Shown here piece after piece: positions 1 through 8,773 of a stretch of DNA of 64,000 nt. Position 1 is the stretch's first letter; each line of letters begins with the position of its first letter. Both the position numbers and the translations under genes were made by a program. This DNA is from Streptomyces iconiensis (GTDB taxonomy: Bacteria; Actinomycetota; Actinomycetes; Streptomycetales; Streptomycetaceae), in the NCBI RefSeq assembly GCF_028657195.3, contig NZ_JANCPR020000040.1:20397-84396 (forward strand), written 5' to 3'. Below the pieces are notes generated by a model. The model had not been told where the DNA came from. It was given only the letters and a program-made list of their open reading frames with translations, and did not search any database.

Positions 1-840
1 GTCCTGGTGGAGAATCGTGAGATTGCCCCAGTCGGTGTGCGGACCCTTCCGCAACTGGCCGGGCAGCGGGGGCCTGTTCTGCGGATAGTAGAAATTGGCG
101 ACGACGGTCGAGACATGGCGGTCGACCTTGTCCTCGAAGAATTCCTCGTCCAGACCGAGTGCGAGCGCGAAGAGCCGCATCAGTTCCCTGCCCAGGCGCT
201 CCATCTCACGCATGTAGGCATGCCAGGTGTCCCGGAATCCGGCGGGTTGTGACGGCCAGACGTTGGCTCTCGTCCAGGGCGCGGACTCGTCGCCGTAACG
301 CGCCCGGACATCGGCGCCGTGGTCGCCCAGTACGTTGGCGGTGAAGATCTCGCACAGATCGGCCGGCGCTTCCACGCCCATGCTTTTCGCCGCGCTGCCG
401 GCCGAGCTGCGGAATCCACACGTTCCCGGCCCGCCTGCCGCCCTTTCCTTCTCCTTCCGGGGAGCGGTGAAGAATTCCTCCGTCTTCCCGTACATGTCGT
501 CGACGAGTTCCTGGGGAACTCCGTGTCCGACAACGGTGAAGAAACCTGAGTTCTCGCATGCGTTCCCGATGGCACGCGCGACAGCGAGGCGGCCGGCTCC
601 GCAATCTGAGCCGGTATCGGTTCCCGCAACCGCCGTTCGGGCCGTCGCGGTTCGGGCATTCGGCGTTCCCGCAATCGCCGTTCCCGCTGCCGACAGGTCG
701 ATGACGGGAACGTATCCGTCGAGGACGGTGACGGGTCCCCCGGGCCCGGAATTCTTCGAACTCCCCGGACCCCGGGGGCTCCTGGGTCCACCGCCCCCTG
801 CCCCGGAACCGCTTCCCCCGTACTCGGAATGGCCACTCAT
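1..840 (-). CDS. 2-oxoglutarate/Fe(II) oxygenase, isopenicillin N synthase family (5' part, runs off the left edge)
   Basis: The minus strand reads open from an ATG at 840 to the window edge, 280 codons. GGAGGAGG lies upstream of the ATG. The N-terminal dioxygenase domain is recognisable: VIDLSAA near residue 45, then GFFTVVGHGVP, then a DMYGKTEEFFTAP stretch. The catalytic jelly roll begins with NFYYPQN and reaches HTDWGNLTIL, so His268 and Asp270 are the first two iron ligands; the second histidine and the 2OG-binding RxS lie outside the window. The family performs oxidative ring closure, hydroxylation or desaturation of small molecules. Odd: about 25 residues of TA/GT/RT-rich low complexity (GTAIAGTPNARTATARTAV) are inserted between the first strand and the first long helix. 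A shorter low-complexity N-terminus (Gly/Ser/Pro) precedes the domain. The substrate is not deducible. Confidence 0.82.
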   Translation of the reverse strand, partial: MSGHSEYGGSGSGAGGGGPRSPRGPGSSKNSGPGGPVTVLDGYVPVIDLSAAGTAIAGTPNARTATARTAVAGTDTGSDCGAGRLAVARAIGNACENSGFFTVVGHGVPQELVDDMYGKTEEFFTAPRKEKERAAGGPGTCGFRSSAGSAAKSMGVEAPADLCEIFTANVLGDHGADVRARYGDESAPWTRANVWPSQPAGFRDTWHAYMREMERLGRELMRLFALALGLDEEFFEDKVDRHVSTVVANFYYPQNRPPLPGQLRKGPHTDWGNLTILHQD

Positions 841-1094
841 CGTGAAGCCTCCTCCGGCACGTTCTCCGGCCGACGGCCCGTGCCGCCGGCACCCGCTTCG
901 CGTGCCTGACTTCAAGTGTTTCGTTGAAGTGACTCCGGAGACTTTTCGGGACGCCTCCCCGCCGGGGGCGGCGGGGCCGGGGGCCCGGCGCTGTGCGACC
1001 TTCAAGCGGCCGGTTCAACCCCCGGCGCCGGGCGGACGGTGTCGCGGCCCGCCCGGCGCGGGGGCAGCGCGTGCGCCGCGCCTCCGTCAGCCCG
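841..1094. other. intergenic region between the oxygenase and the MMPL exporter
   Basis: Both flanking genes point left, so this holds the promoter side of the oxygenase and the 3' end of the exporter gene. Only the oxygenase ribosome binding site (850-857) is clear. Long overlapping frames here have no recognisable protein. Confidence 0.4.
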
Positions 1095-3380
1095 TCATCG
1101 CACCCCTGACGTCTCCGGTTCCTGTTCCGCCGCGCGGGGTGCCGGGACCGGGGCCGCGGGCGTCTTCTCCAGGTGGCCGCGCAGGCGTTCGCCCTCGACG
1201 TCGACGTTGGGCAGTACCCGGTCCAGCCAGCGGGGCAGCCACCACGCCTTGTGCCCGAGCAGGGCGAGTACCGCGGGCACGATCGCCATGCGGACCAGGA
1301 ACGCGTCGAAGAGGATCGCGATGGCCAGTCCGAAGCCCATCATCTTGATCATGGATTCGGAGGAGCCGATGAACCCCGCGAAGACGCTGATCATGATGAC
1401 GGCAGCCGCCGTCACCACGCGGGCACCGAGGCGGAAGCCCGACATGATGGCCTCGCCCGGACTCTCCCCGTGGACGTACGCCTCGCGCATCCGTGTCACG
1501 AGGAAGACCTCGTAGTCCATCGCGAGCCCGAAGATCACCCCGATCATGAAGATCGGCATCATGCTCATGATCGGCCCGGTCTGTTCGACGCCGATGAGGG
1601 ACGCCAGCCAGCCCCACTGGAAGACGGCGACCACGGCGCCGAGCGCCGCGAGCACCGACAACAGGAAGCCCAGCGCGGCCTTCAGCGGCACCAGTACGGA
1701 GCGGAAGACGAGCATCAGCAGCACAAAGGCGAGCCCGACGACGAGCGCCAGGTACGGCAGCAGCGCGTCGTTCATCACTTGCGAGAAGTCGATGGCCACG
1801 GCGGTCGCGCCGGACACCAGGAGCTTGGCGCCGGTCTTGTCCTCCACAGGGCCCGCCTGTTCGCGGATGTCCTGTACGACGGATTCCGTACGCGAGTCGC
1901 TGGGCCCGTACTTGGGCATGGCCGTCAGGGTCGCGGTGTCGCCGCCCTTGTTGAAGACCGGTGGCGCGACGGCGACCACACCGTCGACGTCCTTGACGCG
2001 CTTCTGGATCTCGGCGACGGCCTCCTTGGGACTCTCGGCGCCGCGCGTGTCGGCGACGAGCATCAGAGGGCCGTTGAATCCGGGGCCGAACCCTCCCCCA
2101 GAGCCTTCGGCACCGGGGCCACCCCCAGCGAGCAGGTCGTACGCCTTGCGCTGCGTGGTGTCGGCCGGCTGGTTGCCCTCGTCGGGCAGGCCCAGCTTCA
2201 TCGCGCTTACGGGCAGCGCCAGAGCGCCGAGCGCGAGGACGGCGGTGACCAGCACCAGCACGGGTCGCCGCAGCACGAAGGCGGCCCAGCGGGCGCCCGC
2301 CTTCGGACGCTGCCCCGCCGCACCGGCCGCGGCCGGAACGCCGGTCTCCGGGTTGGCCTTGCGCACCCTGCGGCCGAAGATCCGCTTGCCGGCCATACCG
2401 AGCGCGGCCGGTACGAGCGTGAGGGCGACCAGTACGGCGATGACGACGGTGCCGGCCGCCGCCATGCCCATCTTGGTGAGCACCGGGATGTTGACCACGG
2501 AGAGCCCGACGAGCGCGATCACGACCGTCAGACCCGCGAAGACCACGGCGGAACCGGCGGTTCCGACGGCGCGGCCCGCCGCCTCCTCGCGGTCTCTGCC
2601 CTCGGTGAGTTCGGCTCGGTAACGGGAGGCGATGAACAGCGCGTAGTCGATTCCGACCGCGAGCCCGATCATCATCGCCAGCGTCGTGGTGTTGGCCGAC
2701 AGGCCGAGCGTCGCACCGAGTGCGGCGATCCCGGAGATACCGATCATCACGCCTATCAGCGCGGTGATCAGCGGCAGCCCAGCGGCGATCAGCGAGCCGA
2801 AGGTGAGGATCAGGACGATCGCGGCGATCGCGATGCCGAAGATCTCCGCGTTGCCCATCTCGGGCTCGACGAGCAGCGCGTCGCCGCCCGTCTCCACGGT
2901 CAGGCCCGCGTCGCGGCCCGCCTTCGCCGCGTCCTCGATGCCCTCGCGGGTCTTCTCGGTGATGTCCTGGGCCGGAACCTTGTAGGTCGCGGACGAGTAG
3001 GCGATGCTGCCGTCCGCACTGATGGCACCGCTGCCCTTGGCGAACGGGTCGGAGACGGCGGCTGCCTGGCCGCCGCTCAGCTCCTCGATGGTCTTCTCCA
3101 CGGCGGCCCTGTTGTCGGTCGCCGTGATCTTCTCGCCTGTGGGTGCGCGGAAGACCATCCGCGCGGTGGCGCCCTCGGCATTGGCGTCGGGAAAACGCTC
3201 TTCCATTACGTCGAAGGCTTTCTGGGCCTCCGTGCCGGGCAGCGCGAAGTCGTCGTCGGGAGGTGAGGATGCGGTGGAGGCGCCGACTCCGGCCGCGACC
3301 AGCAGCGCGACCCACATGAGGGCGACGATGCGGCGGCGCCGGAAGGCGAGCCTGCCGAGCTTGTACAGGAAGGTGGCCAC
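1095..3380 (-). CDS. MMPL/RND family transporter
   Basis: 761 residues from the chosen GTG at 3380; a GTG at 3422 would add 14 residues but lacks a Shine-Dalgarno, while GGAGA sits about 9 nt before 3380. The protein has the MMPL/RND plan: one N-terminal membrane segment, a large extracytoplasmic loop, a block of five helices with GLAVGIDYALFIASRYR, a cytoplasmic linker, helix 7, a second loop, and a second five-helix block with GLAMDYEVFLVTRMRE. The paired Asp-Tyr residues in the fourth and tenth helices are the proton-relay hallmark. These proton-driven proteins export lipids, siderophores or drugs. The isolated setting next to a palindromic site suggests a TetR-controlled exporter, but no regulator gene is adjacent. 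The substrate is unknown. Confidence 0.9.
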   Translation of the reverse strand: MATFLYKLGRLAFRRRRIVALMWVALLVAAGVGASTASSPPDDDFALPGTEAQKAFDVMEERFPDANAEGATARMVFRAPTGEKITATDNRAAVEKTIEELSGGQAAAVSDPFAKGSGAISADGSIAYSSATYKVPAQDITEKTREGIEDAAKAGRDAGLTVETGGDALLVEPEMGNAEIFGIAIAAIVLILTFGSLIAAGLPLITALIGVMIGISGIAALGATLGLSANTTTLAMMIGLAVGIDYALFIASRYRAELTEGRDREEAAGRAVGTAGSAVVFAGLTVVIALVGLSVVNIPVLTKMGMAAAGTVVIAVLVALTLVPAALGMAGKRIFGRRVRKANPETGVPAAAGAAGQRPKAGARWAAFVLRRPVLVLVTAVLALGALALPVSAMKLGLPDEGNQPADTTQRKAYDLLAGGGPGAEGSGGGFGPGFNGPLMLVADTRGAESPKEAVAEIQKRVKDVDGVVAVAPPVFNKGGDTATLTAMPKYGPSDSRTESVVQDIREQAGPVEDKTGAKLLVSGATAVAIDFSQVMNDALLPYLALVVGLAFVLLMLVFRSVLVPLKAALGFLLSVLAALGAVVAVFQWGWLASLIGVEQTGPIMSMMPIFMIGVIFGLAMDYEVFLVTRMREAYVHGESPGEAIMSGFRLGARVVTAAAVIMISVFAGFIGSSESMIKMMGFGLAIAILFDAFLVRMAIVPAVLALLGHKAWWLPRWLDRVLPNVDVEGERLRGHLEKTPAAPVPAPRAAEQEPETSGVR

Positions 3381-3446
3381 GAGAGTGGTTCTCCGGTCTC
3401 GGGGTCGGACAAGGACACGCACGCGGCACGAGACGCGGGCGGGATA

Positions 3447-3465
3447 AATGACAGCTCATGTCAAT
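3447..3465. promoter_or_regulatory. palindromic operator-like site upstream of the MMPL gene
   Basis: The core is TGACA-GCTCA-TGTCA (3449-3463), extended to 6 of 7 matching bases in each arm. It lies 67-85 nt upstream of the exporter start. Read leftward, the outer arm is TTGACA, a consensus -35 hexamer, so a protein bound here could block the promoter. Small dyads of this kind are typical of TetR targets. Which protein binds is inference. Confidence 0.45.
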
Positions 3466-3561
3466 CGACGCTTCCTCGCACCCAGAGGGTGACTCCTTGG
3501 GTGGGAATGAGGGACACGTCACAACTTGCCTGGCCTCAATTCGCCCCGAACCATGGGATAG

Positions 3562-6500
3562 GTGACTGAAGACGGCGCGTATCTCCGCTACCCCCACCTC
3601 CACGGGGGCCACATCTGCTTCGTCGCCGAGGACGACCTGTGGATCGCCCCGCTCCCCGCCGACCAGGAACGGCCGGGCCGCGCCTGGCGGCTGACCGTCG
3701 ACAGGACCCGTATCGGCCATCCCCGCTTCTCACCCGACGGCGAGCGCATCGCCTTCACCAACTGGCGCAGCCTGGACCCCGAGATCTACCTCGTCCCCGC
3801 GGAGGGCGGCACCGCGCGGCGGCTCACCTACTGGGGCGCCAACGACACGCGTGTGTGCGGCTGGACGCCGGAGGGCGACGTACTCGCCGTGGCCTCGCAC
3901 GGGCAGCCGTTCGCGCACTACGCGTGGTCCTACCGCGTACCACCGGACGAGGGCCCCGGCAGCAGGCTCCCATGGGGCCCCGTCTCCGACATCGCCGTCG
4001 CCGAACAGGACGGCGAGCGCCGCACCCTGCTGCTGAGCGGTACGCCCCCGCACGAGCCGGCGAGCTGGAAGCGCTACAGGGGCGGCGCAACGGGGCGCCT
4101 GTGGCTGCACGGGGAGCGCCTGCTGCCGGACCTGGAAGGGCACCTGGACTCCGTGATGTTCGTGGGCGACCGGGTGGCCTTCCTCTCGGACCACGAGGGC
4201 ATCGCGAACCTGTACTCGTGCCTGCCCGACGGTTCCGACCTGCGGCGGCACACCGACCACGACGCCTTCTACGCCCGGCACGCCGCCACCGACGGACGCC
4301 GCGTGATCTACCAGTGCGCCGGCGACCTGTGGCTGGTCGACGACTTCGCGCACACCGCACGCCCGCGCCGCCTCGACGTGCGGCTCGGCGGTCCGAGGAC
4401 CGGCAGGCGCCGGTACCAGGTTCCGGCCGCCGCGCACCTGGACGGGCTCGCCGTCGACCCGACGGGGCGCGCGAGCGCGGTAGGCGTACGCGGGAGCCTG
4501 TACTGGCTCACGCACCGCGACGGGCCCGCGCGTGCCCTCGCCGACGAGGACGGCGTACGGGTGCGGCTGCCGGAGATGCTCGGCGACACGGGACGCATCG
4601 CGTACCTCACCGACGCGGACGGCGAGGACGCCATCGAGATCGCCGACCTGCCCCGCGCGAGCCGCCCCCGGCCGCCGCGCAGGCTCGCCGCCGGACGCCT
4701 CGGACGCGCGCTGGAACTCGTGTCCTCACCCGACGGCCAGACGGTCGCCGTCGCGTCGCACGACGGCCGTCTGCTGCTCGTTCCCGTACCCGACACCCCG
4801 GTGGACGCCGCTCCCGGCACCTCCGACGCCCCTGCCGACACCGCAACGGCGGAGCCGGGTCCCACAGGCCCCGCTGCGCCCGTCCAGGAGCCGGACGCGG
4901 AGGTCACCGAGCTGATCTGCTCCGTCAACGGTCCCGTGCACGACCTCGCCTGGGCGCCTGACTCGCGGTGGCTGGCATGGGCGCACCCCGGTATCGGCCG
5001 CTCGCTCTCCCAGATCAAGATCGCGAAGCTCGGCAGGAACACGGCGGGTACGGCGCACGCGGTCCTCGATGTGACGGACGGCAGGTTCGAGGACGAGCAG
5101 CCCGTGTTCACGCGCGACGGCCGCTACCTCGCATTCCTGTCCTGGCGCGGCTTCGACCCGGTGTACGACGTCCACACGGGCGACCTCTCCTTCCCGCTGG
5201 GCTGCCGCCCGTACCTGGTGCCGCTCTCCTCCGCGACCCTCTCGCCGTTCGCGCTGACACCGGAGGGGAGGCCGGCGGCGGGCGGCATGGACCCGCAGGA
5301 CCGTGCGGACGAGACCGAAGGGCCCGAGGGCCCCGAGGTCACCGTGCTGGTGGAGGCGGAGGGCCTGGCGAACCGTGTGACGCCGTTCCCCGTCACCGCG
5401 TCCAAGTACAGCGCGCTGCACCCCGTCGCGGGCGGGGGCCTCATCTGGCTGCGCTACCCGATCTCCGGCGCGCTCGGCGAGACGTTCGTCAACCCGGCCG
5501 ACACCTCGGGGCGTCCCACGCTCGAACACTTCGATCTCGTCAAGGCCAAGCGCACCGAACTCACCAGCGAGGTCGACTGGTTCGCGCCGAGCGGCGACGG
5601 CTCGCGGCTCGTCGTCAACGACGAGGGCGAACTGCGTGTGATCCCCGCCGACCAGTCCCCGGACACCGACACCACGACCTACATCGACCTGCGCCGCATC
5701 CTGCACGACGTGGACCCGGGCGCCGAGTGGCGGCAGGCGTACGAGGAGGCCGGGCGGCTGATCCGCGCCTACTTCTGGGACCCCGGAATGAGCGGGATCG
5801 ACTGGGACGCCGTACTGGGCCAGTACCGGCCGCTGGCCCAACGCGTCGCCTCGCCCGACGAGTTCGCCGACCTGCTGCGCGAGGTACTCGGCGAACTGGG
5901 CACCTCGCACGCCTATGTGAGCCCGGCCAGGCGCGACGAGGGCCCGCCCCACTACCAGCGCCCCATCGGCTTCCTCGGCGCCGATCTGATCCGCACCTCC
6001 GACGGCGCCTGGACCCTCGCCCGCATTCTGCCCGGCAACTCCTCCGACTCCAGGGCGCGTTCGCCTCTCGCGGGCGCCCCCGTACGAGAGGGCGCGCTGC
6101 TCACGCACGTCGACGCGCGGCCGGTCGACCCCGTGTGCGGTCCGGGACCACTGCTGGCCGCGGCGGGCGGCACCACCGTGGAACTCACCCTCCAGCAGGC
6201 GGGCCCGCCCCGCGTCGCCGCCGTACCACTGATCGACGAACGCCCGCTGCGCTACCAGGACTGGGTGGCCCGGCGCCGCGAGGTCGTACGGGACCTCAGC
6301 GGCGGCCGGTGCGGCTACCTCCACATCCCCGACATGGGCGGCTCCGGCTGGGCCCAGTTCAACCGCGACCTGCGCATGGAGGTCTCGCGCCCCGCGCTCA
6401 TCGTCGACGTACGCGGCAACGCGGGCGGGCACATCAGCGAACTCGTCCTGGAGAAGCTCAGCCGCACGATCCTCGGCTGGGACCTCACACGGAACGCACA

Positions 6501-6933
6501 GCCCGTCTCGTACACGAGCAACGCACCGCGCGGTCCCGTCGTCGCCGTCGCCGACGAAGCGACGTCCTCCGACGGCGACATGATCATCGCCGCGTTCCGC
6601 CTGCTGGGCCTGGGTCCGGTCGTGGGCGCGCGCACCTGGGGCGGCGTCGTCGGCATGACGGGCCGGCACCGGCTCGCCGACGGCACGGTGATCACCGTGC
6701 CCATGAACGCGGCGTGGTTCGACGACTACGGGTGGTCCGTCGAGAACCACGGCGTCGCCCCCGACATCGAAGCCCTCCGCACCCCCCTCGACTGGGCCGA
6801 GGGCCGGCATTCCGTACTGGAGACCGCCGTACGGACCGCGCTCGACCTCCTCGAACGCCACCCCGCACGCGTCCCACCCGACTACAGCGACGCCCCGGAC
6901 CGCTCCCGCCCCCCGCTCCCTCCACGCCCCTGA
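3562..6933 (+). CDS. tricorn protease homologue (peptidase S41 family)
   Basis: 1,123 residues from a GTG at 3562. The N-terminal two thirds hold beta-propeller repeats (ISF-type motifs such as HPRFSPDGERIAFTNW and DGRYLAFLSWRGFDPVYDVH), matching the beta6 and beta7 propellers of tricorn. The C-terminal part has the core helical region, a PDZ-like domain, and the S41 catalytic site: GTSHAYV supplies the Ser-His pair, ATSSDGD the nucleophilic serine, and SVENHGVAPDIE the glutamate. Tricorn trims 6-12-residue peptides released by the proteasome into di- and tripeptides in the cytoplasm. An acidic/Ala-Pro linker of about 35 residues (around residues 415-450) sits between propeller segments. It stands alone, transcribed away from the MMPL gene. 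Confidence 0.95.
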   Translation: MTEDGAYLRYPHLHGGHICFVAEDDLWIAPLPADQERPGRAWRLTVDRTRIGHPRFSPDGERIAFTNWRSLDPEIYLVPAEGGTARRLTYWGANDTRVCGWTPEGDVLAVASHGQPFAHYAWSYRVPPDEGPGSRLPWGPVSDIAVAEQDGERRTLLLSGTPPHEPASWKRYRGGATGRLWLHGERLLPDLEGHLDSVMFVGDRVAFLSDHEGIANLYSCLPDGSDLRRHTDHDAFYARHAATDGRRVIYQCAGDLWLVDDFAHTARPRRLDVRLGGPRTGRRRYQVPAAAHLDGLAVDPTGRASAVGVRGSLYWLTHRDGPARALADEDGVRVRLPEMLGDTGRIAYLTDADGEDAIEIADLPRASRPRPPRRLAAGRLGRALELVSSPDGQTVAVASHDGRLLLVPVPDTPVDAAPGTSDAPADTATAEPGPTGPAAPVQEPDAEVTELICSVNGPVHDLAWAPDSRWLAWAHPGIGRSLSQIKIAKLGRNTAGTAHAVLDVTDGRFEDEQPVFTRDGRYLAFLSWRGFDPVYDVHTGDLSFPLGCRPYLVPLSSATLSPFALTPEGRPAAGGMDPQDRADETEGPEGPEVTVLVEAEGLANRVTPFPVTASKYSALHPVAGGGLIWLRYPISGALGETFVNPADTSGRPTLEHFDLVKAKRTELTSEVDWFAPSGDGSRLVVNDEGELRVIPADQSPDTDTTTYIDLRRILHDVDPGAEWRQAYEEAGRLIRAYFWDPGMSGIDWDAVLGQYRPLAQRVASPDEFADLLREVLGELGTSHAYVSPARRDEGPPHYQRPIGFLGADLIRTSDGAWTLARILPGNSSDSRARSPLAGAPVREGALLTHVDARPVDPVCGPGPLLAAAGGTTVELTLQQAGPPRVAAVPLIDERPLRYQDWVARRREVVRDLSGGRCGYLHIPDMGGSGWAQFNRDLRMEVSRPALIVDVRGNAGGHISELVLEKLSRTILGWDLTRNAQPVSYTSNAPRGPVVAVADEATSSDGDMIIAAFRLLGLGPVVGARTWGGVVGMTGRHRLADGTVITVPMNAAWFDDYGWSVENHGVAPDIEALRTPLDWAEGRHSVLETAVRTALDLLERHPARVPPDYSDAPDRSRPPLPPRP

Positions 6934-7024
6934 CAGGCACCCCGTTTGCCCGAAAATGCGAGCACTGCAACGCCGTGCCACGCTGGAATCAACCCACGAA
7001 AACGCACACCCCCGAGGAGTGACG

Positions 7025-7237
7025 ATGGGCCTGTCAGACCAGTTCAAGGAGAAGGCCGACCAGCTCAAGGAAAAGATGGGCGAGACCAAAGAGAAGTCCG
7101 GAGAGGGCGGCCAGCGCCAAGGCTCCCAGAACAAGGGCCAGGACATGAAGGAAAAGGGCCAGGAAAAGGGCCAGGAGATGAAGGACAAGGCCAAGGAGCG
7201 GACCGACAAGGACACAAACCGCGGCCAAGGCCACTGA
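7025..7237 (+). CDS. small CsbD-like hydrophilic protein
   Basis: 70 residues from ATG 7025, with GAGGAG 5-6 nt upstream, so the longer upstream reading is not used. The protein is almost all Lys, Glu, Gln, Gly and Asp with no hydrophobic core: SDQFKEKADQLKEKMGETKEK, then reiterated KEKGQEKGQEMKDKAKE. This composition matches the CsbD-like/LEA-like stress proteins of actinomycetes, which are often sigma-B controlled. A role in desiccation or osmotic protection is family inference. It starts 91 nt after the tricorn gene and could be transcribed from its own promoter. Confidence 0.75.
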   Translation: MGLSDQFKEKADQLKEKMGETKEKSGEGGQRQGSQNKGQDMKEKGQEKGQEMKDKAKERTDKDTNRGQGH

Positions 7238-7885
7238 CCCACCCCAGTCGCGGCGGTCCCCCCGCCGCGACCCCCGTCCGCCCGACGACGAGCAGCCGGC
7301 CCTCCCCCGCCGCAACGGCGAGCCTTCCCCCGTAGCGACGGCGAGAACACCCGCTCCTTTCCCGCCGCGAGGCGAGAACTCGCCTCTTTCCCACCGCGGA
7401 GGCGAGAACCCAACCTCTCGCCCGACACGATGGCGAGAACCCCAGCCCTTCCCCGCCACGACGGCGATTCTCTTGCCCGCCGCGACGGCGAGAACCCCAC
7501 GACCGCAGCCCGGCGGTGCCAACACCAGCGCTACCGGCAACGACCGCACCGGCCACGGTCTGCAGGCCACCACGCAGCGGAGGCACACGCAACAGGCGCC
7601 ACCGCCCACACCGGCGGCGGACGCAACGGCGGCGGGAGGCAACGGCGGCGGGAGGCAACGGCGACGGGAGGCAACGGCGACGGACGCAACGACGTTGGTA
7701 CGCAACGGCCGCAGCGCACAGCAGCGGCAGGACGCAGCAGCGGCGGAGCAGCAGCAAGCAGGAACGCGGCAGCGCCGAGGCACACGAAGTGGAGCAAGTG
7801 GCAACGGCGGAGGCACACGAAGGTGGGGCACGCACCGACCCCGCAAGAAGAACGGGCCGGCACACACCCCACAAACAGGCGGCGT
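7238..7885. repeat. gene-poor region with two degenerate tandem-repeat blocks
   Basis: No frame here encodes a recognisable protein; long frames on both strands read as Arg/Pro/Ala- or Cys/Ser-rich noise. About 7300-7497 holds seven imperfect copies of a roughly 28-bp unit with the core CGCCGCGACGGCGAGAAC, separated by C/T-rich spacers. 7622-7690 holds four to five copies of a 15-bp unit (GCAACGGCGGCGGGA and variants). The block lies between the convergent 3' ends of the CsbD-like and SDR genes. Confidence 0.7.
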
Positions 7886-8773
7886 CTAGCGCGAAGCGCG
7901 CGCCTTTTCATCGGCGTCCCCGCCCACCCCCAAAAGCCCCGTGGGAACCCCATGTTCCGCGATCCGCGGAGCGACGGCCCGCATTTCGCGCTGCCCGAGA
8001 GGTCCGCCTATGAGCGGCGGAAGGTAGCCGCGGATGGCCTGCATACCGCGGAGCCACCACTGCGCGTAGACGTGCGGTGAACGGCGTTCGACACCCGCGA
8101 CGATGCGGTCGACGGCGGGCCCCAGCGGGTACGTCTTGTTGGTCGGCCACGGCAGCCGCTGCCGTACGTCGCGCATGACCTCGTCGGCGTCGGCGCCGCG
8201 CACCATGTCCGTGTCGGTCCAGCTCAGGTAACCGACGCCGACCCGCACTCCCTTATGGGCGACTTCCGCGCGCAGGCTGTGCGCGAACGCCTCGACGCCC
8301 GACTTGGACGCGCAGTACGCGGACATCATCGGCGCCGGCGTGATCGCGGCGAGCGAGGCGATCTGGAGGAAGTAGCCGCGCGATTCGGCGAGTACGGGCA
8401 GGAAGGCGCGGCCTGTGACGGCGCCGCCGATGAGGTTGACCTCGATGACCCGGCGCCAGGCGACGGGGTCGGAGTCCATGAAGGGACCGCCCACCGCGAC
8501 ACCCGCGTTGGCGATGGCGATGTCGACCTTCCCGAAGCGCTCTTTGACCTCCCGCGCGACCTGGGCCATGGCCTCGTGGTCGGTGACGTCCACATGCCAG
8601 TGGCCGGATTCGGTACGCAAGGAGGCGCTCACCCGCGCGAGTTCCTCGGGCTCCAGCCCGAGAAGCGCGATCCGTGCTCCTCTTGCGGCCAATTTGCGCG
8701 CCAGTAGTTCGCCGACTCCGCGTGCGCCGCCCGTGACGACGACGACCTGCCCCTCCAGGCTGACCCGGCTCAT
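7886..8773 (-). CDS. short-chain dehydrogenase/reductase (SadH-like)
   Basis: 295 residues. It has the classical SDR features: TGGARGVG at residues 14-21 for NAD(P) binding, NAG at 89-91, Ser140, and the Tyr153-Cys-Ala-Ser-Lys157 active site. SDRs interconvert alcohols and ketones. It is the last gene of a three-gene minus-strand operon; its ATG overlaps the stop of the upstream hydrolase by 4 nt (ATGA). Gene order monooxygenase - hydrolase - SDR is that of mymA-lipR-sadH in Mycobacterium tuberculosis. A plausible role is oxidising a secondary alcohol to the ketone that the Baeyer-Villiger enzyme then attacks. The direction and the substrate are inference. Confidence 0.93.
   Translation of the reverse strand: MSRVSLEGQVVVVTGGARGVGELLARKLAARGARIALLGLEPEELARVSASLRTESGHWHVDVTDHEAMAQVAREVKERFGKVDIAIANAGVAVGGPFMDSDPVAWRRVIEVNLIGGAVTGRAFLPVLAESRGYFLQIASLAAITPAPMMSAYCASKSGVEAFAHSLRAEVAHKGVRVGVGYLSWTDTDMVRGADADEVMRDVRQRLPWPTNKTYPLGPAVDRIVAGVERRSPHVYAQWWLRGMQAIRGYLPPLIGGPLGQREMRAVAPRIAEHGVPTGLLGVGGDADEKARASR

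Noticed and set aside
4726..7500. A 924-codon leftward frame across the tricorn gene
   Set aside because: Antisense to a well-conserved protease with all catalytic motifs; no recognisable domain of its own.
7300..7690. CRISPR array
   Set aside because: Repeats are imperfect, the spacers are short and similar to each other, and there are no cas genes.
7430..8080. Proteins encoded by the frames in the repeat-rich region
   Set aside because: Arg/Thr/Ala repeats without ribosome binding sites or codon bias; they only reflect the DNA repeats.
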